This document shows, in pieces, positions 11,374 through 21,920 of a DNA stretch of 64,000 nucleotides. This DNA is from Pleurostoma richardsiae (taxonomy: Eukaryota > Ascomycota > Sordariomycetes > Calosphaeriales > Pleurostomataceae). Positions within the stretch are counted from its first letter, which is position 1. The number at the start of each line of letters is the position of its first letter. Position numbers and translations under genes: made by a program. Location: the NCBI GenBank assembly GCA_030052745.1, contig JANBVO010000006.1:930001-994000 (forward strand), read 5' to 3'. Below the pieces are notes generated by a model that worked only from the letters and a program-made list of their open reading frames with translations, ran no database searches and was not told the origin of the DNA.

Positions 11374-11598
11374 TCAGGGAGGGTGGGAGAAACAATGATG
11401 ATCACGATTCACATGTGGCGATGAAGGCTGCTTGAGGTTTACTAGAGGTATTGCATAGACATAACATCCCTGCACAGTTGCTGAAGTATAGAGCCATTCC
11501 TTCTATCATGCCTTATCCTTCCCACCAAAAGTTCGTTAACATAGCGTCGTTATGCCCTTCCCCTCATACTGTCCATGCAAGACTCTCCGCTCCGCCTC

Positions 11599-12998
11599 TC
11601 ACAACTTGGCCTTCGGCGGCGGCCACTGCACAGCGGCAATATTAGCCACCCACTCCTCATCCAGCGTCTGCTTCGCCCGGTCGTCCCTTCCCGTCACCCA
11701 CGCCTGGTACTCCGCCTGCTCGGCCCGCCACCTCCCCAGCGCCGGCGCCACGAAGTCCGCCGCGTGCCGCGCGACCTGCCCCGGCGCCTCCATGGCGACC
11801 AGGTGCCCGCACCCCTTGACCGTGACCTCGCGCACCATGCCCGCCGCGGCGCCCCCGCTGCCGCCCACGCCCACGCCCGTCAGCTCCATCTTCTCGCGGC
11901 GCTGGTCAGGCGCGCACACGCCGCTCGTCTCGCCGAAGACCCACAGCACGGGCGGACGCAGGTGCGGCAGCCGGTCGGTGGTCAGGGGGCCCTCGGGCCG
12001 GTAGAAGGGGTAGTCCGGGTAGCGCGCGAGTTCCGCGGGGTCGGCGTCGGGGGCCTCGGAGCGCGGGAGGGGCCGCAGCCTCCCGGTCCGGGGGTCGCGG
12101 GCCGCGACGGGGCGGTAGTAGGTGAAGACCTCGTGGTGCTTGGTGGTCTTGATGGTGGTCTTGCCCTGCTCGCCGGGGTACAGCGCCGTCGGGGTGTCGC
12201 GGAACCCGTGGGTCACCAGGGCGGTGACGGCGCGCGGGTCCCAGGCGGCGTAGACCCTGTTGCGCATGACGGCCTCGGCGGCGGCGCCGCGCGAGGGCCA
12301 CAGGTCGCGCCGTCCGGCGGAGGCCTTCATGTAGCCGAAGCCGTACCAGGGGCCCTGGGCCTCGAAGCGGGAGAGGACCGGGTCGAGGAGGACGAGAGAG
12401 GAGAGCAGGCGCGGGTGCATCAGGGCGAGGTTGACGATCACGTTGGCGCCGAAGGAGTGGCCGATGCCGATGAGCGGCCGGGGCATCTCGGCACGGAAGA
12501 CGTTGGTCATGTGGAGGAGGTCCCGGGCATGGTCGAGCCAGGAGGCTTTGGGGAACAGTTAGCATCTTGTCTCTGTTGGATAAAGGGGAATCACTCAGAG
12601 CTCACGGTCGTTGCCCAGTTCATGCTCGTTCAGCACACCACTGTCGCCCTGCGCGGCGACGTCGGCGATCCATATGGACCGGATGTTGAAGCCTTTGCGG
12701 CGGGCCTCGGTGAGCAAGTCCTCCCATAATGGCTCGTAGAGCTCCTGCGCGGAGGGAGTCAGCGATGGGACGTATACAAAAACCGTCCTTGATGATGAAG
12801 CTGTACCTTTACGAATCCATTGGCATGAGCGCCTATCACAGTGACATCTCCCGGCTGGGGGTTGGGGTTGTCTTTCGGGATGTACTGCTTGATGGCTATG
12901 TGCAGCACCTCCTCCTGGGAGTGGGCCGTGGCGCGGGGGTACTCCCGGATGTGCTGGCTCTCAATAACATGCTCTTTTATGTCGAATACCGCCGACAT
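11599..12998 (-). CDS. Alpha/beta hydrolase with peroxisomal C-terminus
   Basis: Three minus-strand exons, 12998-12807, 12744-12606 and 12545-11599, give 425 residues in frame. The start reads DIKEHVIESQHIREYPRATA, typical of fungal Lpx1-like / toxin-biosynthesis-type hydrolases. The nucleophile elbow is GHSFG (Ser141), the GAHANGF stretch supplies the oxyanion region, and His358 in GCGHLVAMEAP is the likely catalytic histidine. The protein ends in AKL, a type-1 peroxisomal targeting signal. The substrate is unknown. Yeast Lpx1 is a peroxisomal lipase of related architecture. The opposite strand carries long GC-driven frames that are shadows. Confidence 0.85.
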
Positions 12999-14850
12999 CG
13001 CCGCTCAGCAGGGCCCTTTGACGGTGTAGCTACAGCTTGCTAAACTGAGAAAGATCTCTCGAAGGCAGTATTGATCATGTCCAAGGTGATTGATTTGAAG
13101 CAGAGGCGGGACGAACTTCTGGCTCGCGGGAGCAGCTGAAGCTCCTACTTCCAGTAGCTTCATCCCAAGACCGAGGAGCATGCAGCTGGGTGGGAAGAGG
13201 CACCGGACGCTATTGGACGGGACTGGAAATGGAGGCACCTGAAGACCACGTCGCCGGAGCCACAACCGGGGAAGAAGCGGCAAATCAAGCCCGGGCCGAG
13301 GCACGGCGGCGCTATCGACGTCAAATATGGGGGAGGGGCAAGCTTAGACGGGGGGGCACTTTTGGCTTTCTCGGTATTATCAGAGAACTGCTGGGATATG
13401 ATGGACTCGATCCCCCCTATTGAGCCGACAAACCCAGATAATTGTGACATCGGGTCGGAACTCAGCTATTAACTTCCAGCATCAAACCCAAATGGCTAGC
13501 TCGGACTCGGAGAGATGTCTAGTCGCTGGACTGTCTTCACCGCTGGTTTGCCAACCTGTGGCTGCCGTAGCGTGCAAGTTTCTCCGTCAGACGCTGAACA
13601 CGAACATCGTCGACGGATTGGCGAACGAGTCCGAACTCACGTCGGACCCTCGCCATTGAAACGTAGCACAGCAGCAGTGGCAGCTTGTGCGACCCCAACT
13701 GTCGGTTCCGGTGGCTTGCGATCTGTCCGTGTGGCAGGCGGGATGTTGGCGGGTCAAGCCGGGCCAACAACTGGGCGCCGATCTGCCGGATTCTCTGCCG
13801 CTTCACATGCCGGGCCAGTCGGGAATTAAAGCCACAAGGAACCTTGAGAGGCGTGGCTGGTGCGCTTGGGGCTGGCTGGGCCTTGGAGCCAGGGTAAGAC
13901 ACCACCGGCCGGCTTGCCATCAAGGTGAGGGCTTGTTCACGTCAGTGGCTTAGGACCGGTCTCCTTCACAACTCTGGGTATCCCCATTGAGCACTCCACA
14001 ACTCGGAGCTTTGCCGGGAAAGCTCCTGTCTCTTCCCGTCAACTCGCAGTAGTGTTGCAATGGTGGGGCAAATGCGAGCCCGAGCTTCCTGACCTTGGAG
14101 CTGCACGATCTGGATGAGAATCCAGAGCTGCGGATGAAGTGCCAGGCACCCAAGAGCATACGACCACGCTTTTCAGGCCATGAAAAAGATGAGTCTAAGA
14201 GTGCTGATGTCTCCGCTAGTGGCGGATGGGCTTCTTCACTAGAAGAAACATCTCGAGCCAGTCAACTGAATCAGTCATTCCTTCGTTGCTTAAAGTGAGC
14301 CGTCGAGAGCAATGAAGTTATACAACATGTTCTCGCTCGGAGATCCGAGACGGCCGAGGATGCTGTTGAAGCTGGTTTTGGATCAATTCATATCCCCCAA
14401 CTTTCGGACTAGTCCATGTCTGCCGGGGATCTGGGGCCCCGGATACGTGATCCCGGTGAGGTGAAGAGGCATGCGGGGCCCCGGCCATTCCGCCGGCGCA
14501 ATGACGGGGAAAACGGTCGCATACCATGAAGTATCGCCGGGACTAGGCAACTTAGTGCTTCCTTCACAAGAGACGACAGGTGTTCTTGACCAATGCTATT
14601 GCACAGTCGACGGAAAGGAGCTGCGGAAACTGGTCGGTTGGGGTGTATCGACCCGGACTCACGTTGACAGCGAGCTAGCTATACAACGCAGGAGAGAGTT
14701 GAACAGGTTATCCTGGCTTCTGATCCGAACGATCTCATCACTGTTTCTTAGCTGGTGAGGTTGTGTTGCCTCTGGGTCTTGATCATCTGATGTCACAGGA
14801 TGGGTATAGTTTCAACATATCATGGCCAAGAACACACTGTGAATGGAGTG
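12999..14850. other. Divergent intergenic region, no supported gene
   Basis: 1.9 kb lies between the hydrolase (minus) and the carboxylesterase (plus). Several frames under 130 codons overlap on both strands with no motifs. It presumably contains both promoters. Confidence 0.5.
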
Positions 14851-14857
14851 ATATAAA
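14851..14857 (+). promoter_or_regulatory. TATA box of the type-B esterase gene
   Basis: ATATAAA lies 87 bases upstream of the ATG at 14938. That distance fits a transcription start about 30 bases downstream and a short leader. Confidence 0.5.
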
Positions 14858-14937
14858 GACGCTGTTACGTGTCAATTGGACAAAACTACAGTCAGTGTCT
14901 TGACACCGACGCTGATGAGCAAAGGAAACGGTCCGCC

Positions 14938-17058
14938 ATGCAGCTCCACATGACAACCTACCTCCTTGGGTGTTTACCCCTTTTGCTGGCTCCAGTTCTC
15001 GGTGAAGCAGTCATTGGAGCCCAGGATCATGACCTCACTGTCTTGTTTCAGAACGACGGAAACTGGACAACCCACGCCGAGAAGCCGAGTGCGCTGTTGG
15101 TTCTGTCGAGCAGCACCCGCGAGGATGCCGTCACCACCTGTGCCTCATATGGCGAAGAGCTCCTAAGATGTGAAGACTTACCGTCATTCAGCAACCAATT
15201 ACGATATCAGATCCACCTCGGCAGGCTTCTAGATAACGACACTCTTTGGTCTTCCTGCTCCGACGAGCCTGTGACGCTAGATGGCTCTACATCTAATACA
15301 GATGCCGTAGGAGACCTCCCGTTCCTGTGCACGAACTCGGCACCAATCGTCACGAAGGTTGAGACAGATTACTCGGTCTTCCCTCACGTCAATGTGACAA
15401 GCAATGGTACCACCTTCGAGGGGCTCCGGGACCACATGGCTTTCCGATTCATTGGTGTACCTTTCGCCCAGCCACCGACGGGAGATCTTCGTTTCCAATA
15501 CGCCCAGCCATGGAATGGTACGTACGCGAATGCCACGCAATACGGACCGGCGTGCTTGCAATATGAGTGGTTTGACGGCAACGACTATGGCCTCAATCCT
15601 TGGGGAAACAGCGAGGACTGCCTGTTCCTGAACGTCTACACGCCACATATCCCGGCGTCACCACCGAAGAACACATCGACACTCAAGCCGGTCATGTTCT
15701 GGATGTACGGCGGCGCGTCGACTCAGGGGTCAGCAGCGGATTCGACATTTGATGGCGCAAGTCTAGTCAGCCGCGGTGATGTGGTCTTGGTGACGGCCAA
15801 CTACCGGTTGAACATCTTCGGCTTCTTGACTCTCAACGACAGTACCGTGCCTGGAAATTACCATGCCTCAGACAAGATAGAGGCACTCAACTGGGTACAA
15901 AAATACATCACGGCCTTTGGCGGCGACCCAAACAATGTCACCATCTTTGGGCAGTCAGCAGGGGCGTCTTCCGTCATTGATCTAATTCAATCCCCGAAGG
16001 CGCCCGGACTGTTCACAGGGGCTATCGTGCAGTCTTCTGGAAACGGGCACACTGTGGCGTCATCTGCTGCTGCGTCTCAGATCCTGCCGTTCGTCAATGA
16101 GCTGTGCTCCAACGCGACCGGCACAGCACGCCTCAGCTGCCTGCAAGCGCTGCCGGCGGAGACGCTCTTGGGGCTCACCAAGACCAACGTGACCTCCTGG
16201 AAGGCAGTAATCGACAACATTTACCTTGACGATGTGTCCATCGCGCAGCTTGCAAAGGGCCAGCAGTACCTCAACAAGGTCAAACTGCTGAACGGCTACA
16301 TGTCGGACGAATGCCAGTCGTTGATCGGCGAATCCCTTCCGCCCAATGTCACGAGTCTAGAGGCCGGCCTGGAGATCGTGGAGAAAGTCGGCTTTGTCAA
16401 TGCCAACCAAGCAGCGGTCGTCCTGAAGTCGCCGTTGTGGACCGTCTCCAACTCCACCAAGCAGAGCAAATGTCAGTCAAAGTGGTCCTTCGATGACCCC
16501 TACAACGCTACCGTGAACGTCGCTACGGATGCCTTTATCACGGGCCCCGGCGTCCAGCTCACGCGTGTTGGGGCGGCTTCCTACTCCTACGAGCGGATGT
16601 GGATCTACCGCATGGAACGTGGCTATGCACTGTCCTACTACAACCCCTGGGGTTTATGCTCTTTCCCCGTAGGCCGCCCTGAGACACCGTACTACAAGTG
16701 TCATTCGAGCGATCTCTACGAGGTTTTTGGCACGTATTATCTCTTTGACCAGCCCATCCGCGTCGACGAGGATGTGTACTACACCAACGCTATCCAGGAC
16801 ATGTGGGCATCCTTTGCTCGGACCGGCAACCCGAACGTGGACAAAGCCTACCTCAGGGCGCGGGGCTACCATTCGACTTTGGAATTCTTCTCCGACTTCG
16901 TCTGGCCGCCGTTCGATGTCGTCAGCCCCAAGGTTGCTTCCTTGCAGTTTCCAGGCCCGGGAGTCACCACACTTCCGGACCAGGAGCGCCTCGCGGTGTT
17001 GACACCATTTGCGCGAGACTTTTCTGGGCCACCGATACCAAGCGATCCCGAAGCATGA
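14938..17058 (+). CDS. Secreted type-B carboxylesterase / lipase family
   Basis: One uninterrupted frame of 706 residues from the ATG at 14938. The N-terminus has a signal peptide: a hydrophobic core (TTYLLGCLPLLLAPVLG) then small residues. About 110 residues with paired cysteines and N-glycosylation sites precede the esterase fold. The fold is marked by FRFIGVPFAQPP, SEDCLFLNVYTP, GQSAGA (Ser340), an acidic residue in YMSDECQS (Glu458) and HSSDLYEVFG (His589). Together these form the usual triad. Many NxS/T sites suggest secretion and glycosylation. The enzyme should cleave carboxylic esters outside the cell; substrate unknown. A longer frame upstream begins with GTG and is not used. Confidence 0.92.
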   Translation: MQLHMTTYLLGCLPLLLAPVLGEAVIGAQDHDLTVLFQNDGNWTTHAEKPSALLVLSSSTREDAVTTCASYGEELLRCEDLPSFSNQLRYQIHLGRLLDNDTLWSSCSDEPVTLDGSTSNTDAVGDLPFLCTNSAPIVTKVETDYSVFPHVNVTSNGTTFEGLRDHMAFRFIGVPFAQPPTGDLRFQYAQPWNGTYANATQYGPACLQYEWFDGNDYGLNPWGNSEDCLFLNVYTPHIPASPPKNTSTLKPVMFWMYGGASTQGSAADSTFDGASLVSRGDVVLVTANYRLNIFGFLTLNDSTVPGNYHASDKIEALNWVQKYITAFGGDPNNVTIFGQSAGASSVIDLIQSPKAPGLFTGAIVQSSGNGHTVASSAAASQILPFVNELCSNATGTARLSCLQALPAETLLGLTKTNVTSWKAVIDNIYLDDVSIAQLAKGQQYLNKVKLLNGYMSDECQSLIGESLPPNVTSLEAGLEIVEKVGFVNANQAAVVLKSPLWTVSNSTKQSKCQSKWSFDDPYNATVNVATDAFITGPGVQLTRVGAASYSYERMWIYRMERGYALSYYNPWGLCSFPVGRPETPYYKCHSSDLYEVFGTYYLFDQPIRVDEDVYYTNAIQDMWASFARTGNPNVDKAYLRARGYHSTLEFFSDFVWPPFDVVSPKVASLQFPGPGVTTLPDQERLAVLTPFARDFSGPPIPSDPEA

Positions 17059-17769
17059 TGAGTGCAGGCCGCCCCAGGCTCACCTCCATGTAAATTGGAA
17101 GTATGAGAAAGCTGGCCGGGTGGTTGATGGTCGACATGGGATATAGGTAGGTCGTTTACTCCGTACAGTAGGCATAACGCGCAGGTGTTGCTCCTCTCAC
17201 CGACCAACGACTAGCCTGCCCCCTGAGCAATATGAGAGCTGAGCCGGCTTGCGAGTTTCGCCAACAGTATCGGTATACATAACCTCCAGCGCTGTACCTG
17301 AAGGTAACTTAGCATAGTTTAACCAGGATAATGCCACTCTCCCTAAGTTGTCTCGTCAAGGAGCGTTTCTATGATACAGGGTTAGGGGTAGGGATACAAT
17401 CCGAGTCAGGTGACAAGGTGGGGTTGACGTGTAGAGCAATGACGGATGGCGTGGTACGTACCTGTAGTCCGCCTTAACGCACGCGTGCCTGGGCGCGGCC
17501 AAAAACGCGTCTAAGCCAAACAGCGGCGTGAAGTTCTTAAGGAACATCCTTGCAGCCGCCGCCTCTTCTGCTGCCTTCCATCTCGCCTTTTTGGAACGTT
17601 CAGGCAGACGAGGCAATGCGACTCGCCAATTCATGGTGACGCCCAAGCCCACCAATTCCCACAGTCTCCTCCCTCTCCTCCATCCTCCCACATAGCGATC
17701 AAAGTATATATCTCCCCATTGCTCCTCTGAGGTATTCAACGCGTTGCGCTCTGCTCCAGAGCTGCCAAG
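17059..17769. other. Intergenic, promoter of the BRCT gene
   Basis: No motif-bearing frame. A TATATA run sits about 60 bases before the BRCT-gene ATG and may be its TATA element. A minus-strand frame of 176 codons overlaps the first exon and has no recognisable content. Confidence 0.4.
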
Positions 17770-20511
17770 ATGGCCGAGGAACCGGATATCTTCAGCCTCT
17801 GCACGATCGGCTTCGTGCAGAGCAAGGCGATGCCCCTGAGTGTTGTTGACGAGGTGCGTATACTGGCCTTTCGTTCCTACCGCCACCCCACGGTCTACAT
17901 GTCGCGATTGCCGTGCCTAACCGTGCTCCCGACCGCAGCTGGTGAACACAGTCAAGAAATATGGCGCCGAGGTGATTGAGCGCAACCCAGACGGCTCCCT
18001 GCCGGTCCTTCAGTGCAGTCACATCATCGCTGCCAGCATAGACTTCGAAGAGTACACCGAGGCCATGGCCATGATGGTACCCGTGGTCACGTCAAACTGG
18101 ATCACCATGTCCCTACACAAGGGACGGCAGGCGCAAGTCCGACCCTACTCGCCGGACCCGAGGATGATCTTCTCCAACGTGGTCCTTACTTGCGCCGATA
18201 TCCCACTTACCGACAAGGAGGCCATTATCGGGGCTACCCTGGCAATGGGAGGTATGGAGTCAAAGGATCTCAGCAGGATGACGACTCATATATGCGCCCT
18301 CTCTTTGGACCACCCCAAGTGCCAACAGGCCATTGAAAAGAAGTTGAAATGCAAGATTGTGCTACCCCACTGGTAAGTGCTCTGCACGGGCCCAACTGCA
18401 CCACCACCTAACGCGGCAACTAACATGTCTTGCAAAGGTTTGACGACTGCTTCAAGCTGGGTAAGAAGATAGACGAGGGTCCTTACCTGCTTCCGGACCC
18501 AGAGATTCTCACCAAAGCCCCCGATGACTCACTTGAGGTTCCTCTCAGTCAGCACATAGAAGGAGCTACCTCTGCATATCCGGACTACGTCCCCCCACCG
18601 GTGGAGACGCGGGAGGGATTGGTCGTCTTCAAGAACAAGAAAGTGTCGTTGTCGTACGACCTTGGCATCAAGGAACGATTACGCAAGATTCTCGGGGACC
18701 TGATCAAGAGCTCGGGAGGAGAAGTCGTCGGAAATGACGTCGAAGCCTGCGACTGGTTTGTTTGCCAGTTCCGCGACGGTCCGCAATACGTTCGTGCTTC
18801 GCAGCTGGGAAAGGACGTCGGAAACCTCGCCTGGCTCTACCACCTCATCACCCACAACGAATGGACTTCCCCCCTCCGCCGTTTGCTGCATTATCCGGTG
18901 CCTAAAGAGGGACTGCCTGGATTCAAGGACTTGAAAATCACACTGTCGAACTATGGTGGCGAGGCGCGCATTTACCTTGAGAACCTCGTTGTGGCTGCCG
19001 GTGCTACGTACACCAAAACAATGAAGGCCGACAATACACACCTCATCACTGCTCGGCAAACCAGCGAGAAATGCGAAGCAGCTAGAGATTGGAACATCCA
19101 CATGGTTAACCACTTATGGATCGAGGAGAGCTATGCCAAGTGTGAGCTTCAGAGCATCACTAACCCCAAATACACGCATTTCCCTCCGCGAACCAATCTA
19201 GGAGAGATCATTGGTCAGACCTTCTTCGACGAAGAGAAGCTCCACGCTATGTATTATCCTGGCGGAGAGGAGGAACTGGACGCCGCAGCGAAGAGGAGGC
19301 GGAAGATTCGTGATGTTGCGCAGGGAAATGCCTATACTCATGGACCCGCCGCTGGGGCGTCCATAGGCCGGCAGAGGCGCCAGCAAGTTGATGTTTTGAA
19401 AGATGGCGCACCGACGCCTTCTAGAGCTACGCCTTCCAAGGTGACGAAGCCCGTGGCGACTCCTGCCAGGGGAGGCCATATTCGAACAGGGAAGGAGAAC
19501 GAGACCCCGTCAATTTACTCCAGCGGTAGTCGCAGTGCGAAGGACAAAGCTCTTAACAAGCTGCATAATCTCGCCCCGGATATCGCCCTGTACGAGAAGG
19601 AGAAGAAGCGATCAGCAAAGGATGGCCATGGACCCTGGGGAGGAAAACGCGCTGCGGATCAGATCGACAAGGAGCGATCTATAGCACGCAGCTCGAGTCC
19701 TGTCCATGAACCGCCCGAGGATGAGGAGGAGGCCAAGCGTCCCGCAAAGAGGCAGAAGCCCACTCTACCACCAGTAGAGATGCGAGTCGTCCTCACTGGC
19801 TACAGACGATGGGTAGGAGACAAGAATGCGGAAGATGCCGATAGGGTAAGGTTACTGCTATATCTACCACGAGAACATTGCTAATCTGGCGAACAGAGGA
19901 AACTCCGCAATCTTGGCATCCAGATTGTTCAGGAGAACGTCCCATGCGACTATCTGGCGGCGCCACAGTTGATTCGTACCGTCAAATTCCTGCGCACGCT
20001 GGCACATGGGCCAGAAGTCATATCCTCCAAATTCATTGATGACTGCTTGGACACCGGCAAGGTCCCATCTGTCGACAAGTACAAGCTCAAGGACAAGGAG
20101 AATGAGTCGAGATGGGGCGTCAAGCTAGAGCAGTCCATCAAGAGAGCGAAGGCGAACAAGGGCAGGCTGTTGTGGCATGTCCCGATATACTGCACAGCAG
20201 ACATCAAGAATGGCCCCGACAGCTACAAGGATATTGCCGCTGCTAACCAAGCCACATTCATGGTCTACCGTGCGAGAAGTGGGCAGACTATCAAGCCGAC
20301 AAATCCGGAAGAGGACGGTCCCCCGGAGCCGGTATACCTGCTGACCTCAAATTCCAAGGCCGAACGGGACCTCTGGCCCAAGTTCGAAGCCATGGCTAAG
20401 AGGGGCAACATGGAACCCCGAATCGTCTGTTCGGACTGGCTCCTGGACGTGGCCATGAAACAGGAGCTGTTTTTCGATGAGAAGTATCTGGCGCGCAACT
20501 TCTTCGCCTGA
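17770..20511 (+). CDS. Multi-BRCT genome-maintenance protein (BRC1 / RTT107 type)
   Basis: Four exons, 17770-17853, 17939-18372, 18438-19845 and 19897-20511, join in frame to 846 residues. BRCT repeats are visible at the N-terminus (residues about 5-190, with SNWITMSLHKGR and VLPHWFDDC tryptophan motifs). Others lie in the middle (about 215-420, with LAWLYHLITHNEW and VNHLWIEESY) and at the C-terminus (about 620-846, with VCSDWLLDVAM). A basic, Ser/Pro-rich linker separates the last pair. This six-BRCT layout matches S. pombe Brc1 and yeast Rtt107, scaffolds that bind phosphorylated H2A at stalled replication forks. Introns are 51-85 bases. Confidence 0.9.
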
Positions 20512-20747
20512 GGCTCATAAATACTCAACCGGACTTGGACTCGCGGCTCGTTATGTTTATAAGGTATCTAGCACCGCTGGCGTTATTAGGTCATCGTTAT
20601 GGGCGCGGTTTTGGGCCAAGGGAAGGCAAAGCTCCTTACCTCTGTGTGTCGTCTTGGAGGTCTCACGAGAAATGGAGCATGTATAGTGTAGTTCACAGAA
20701 TCCTCACAGCTCGGAAAGCCGGCAGACCTTGGGAGCTCCTGAATTCC

Positions 20748-21450
20748 TCAGAAGAACTTGACGCCCTGTGAATCCTCCTGCCCGAATATCTGGGCCTTCC
20801 CCCTCTTCACCAGTATGGCGAGCGCCTTCTGCAGCAGCTCCGGGTCCAGGCCGTAGAACTCTACTCAGGAGCAGTCAGCAATCCAGTGCGGGCAGCCGGC
20901 TCAGCCGTGGCAAACAAGGCAGGGAGGATGTCTGCTCACCGGTGCCTCGCGTGTTCTCCCCCTGCGTCAGCTCGTACAGCGTCAGCACCGTGCCCTTCTG
21001 CGCCGTCTCCTCCACCCACCCCTCCACCAGCGCCGCCCACTCCTCCGGCGTGCGCCAGTATATCCACACCACGTCCCCTCCCCCGCCGCCGCCCACGTAC
21101 TCGGCGCGCCCGTCCCGGCGCATGAAGCCCAGCACCTCGCGGACGTCGGCGACCGCGAGTCGGCGGCCCAGTCGCTTGTTGTAGAAGAGCTCCTCCGTGT
21201 TGGGCGCGGCGCCGGGCGCCGTCGCTACTGCTTCGGTGGAGGTGGTGGCGGTGGTGGAGGAGGAGGAGGCGGGGGAGAGGTGCAGCTTGAAGATGCGGTG
21301 GTGCTGGCAGTAGGCGAGGATGAGTGAGGACCACTTGGTCAGCTGGGCGTGCAGGGTCGTGAGGTTCTGCTGGCGGGTGAAGAAGGGCGGGAAGTTGTAC
21401 TCGCGCGGGAACTCGAAGGGCCCGCGGGCGGGGGCGGTCGCGGAGGCCAT
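20748..21450 (-). CDS. VPS25: VPS25, ESCRT-II subunit
   Basis: Two minus-strand exons, 21450-20940 and 20860-20748, give 207 residues. The start has the PPF-box context FEFPREYNFPPFFTRQ, followed by LHAQLTKWSSLILAYC. The second winged helix has WIYWRTPEEWAALVEGWV, and the second exon supplies KALAILVKRGKAQIFG and the conserved end GVKFF. A Ser/Thr/Ala-rich insert (about residues 60-80) is longer than in yeast. ESCRT-II sorts ubiquitinated cargo into multivesicular bodies. It is convergent with the BRCT gene. Confidence 0.93.
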
Positions 21451-21920
21451 TGTTGTTTCGGTCGTCTCTACTAAGGCTATATGTGCGTACGAGTTGAGAA
21501 GGCTTCGAGGGGAGAGGATGACAGCGACTGTGAGGCTGGCAAGGCCGTCGGGTTACTATGGTAGGAAGATGGCAGCCTTGAGTTGAAGTGTTGTTGATCG
21601 TGGGGGAACAAGGCGAGATAGCGGGGTTCCTTCATCACCTAATACGGCCTCTTTAGCAGCGCCGCTAGTTTGGACGGGATGCCCCTGGTAAACAACGGCA
21701 TTGGCAGGTCACCCATCACCAATTGTCGTCCTCATCTCATCTATTCGTGATTAAGCATCATACGCCCCCAAAAGAGACTCATCATAACCTGCGCGTGACA
21801 CACGGTTTACTCCAAACAATCCCAACCAGTGCGTGCGAACCAGACGCGACATGAATGCAACAATGTACCAACAGCCCAGCAACACCGAACCCCTGAGACG
21901 ACAGTAGCAAGACGTGGAAC
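21451..21920. other. Intergenic between VPS25 and NDC80
   Basis: Both neighbours are on the minus strand, so this holds the VPS25 promoter and the NDC80 3' flank. No gene seen. Confidence 0.5.

Noticed and set aside
11575-12729. 384-codon plus-strand frame opposite the alpha/beta hydrolase
   Set aside because: It starts inside the hydrolase 3' end, is dominated by Gly, Val, Ala and Arg from GC bias, and has no motif. The minus-strand frame has catalytic motifs and splices correctly.
17379-17393. Telomere-like GGGTTAGGGGTAGGG
   Set aside because: Only about two imperfect units, so too short to be an interstitial telomere tract.
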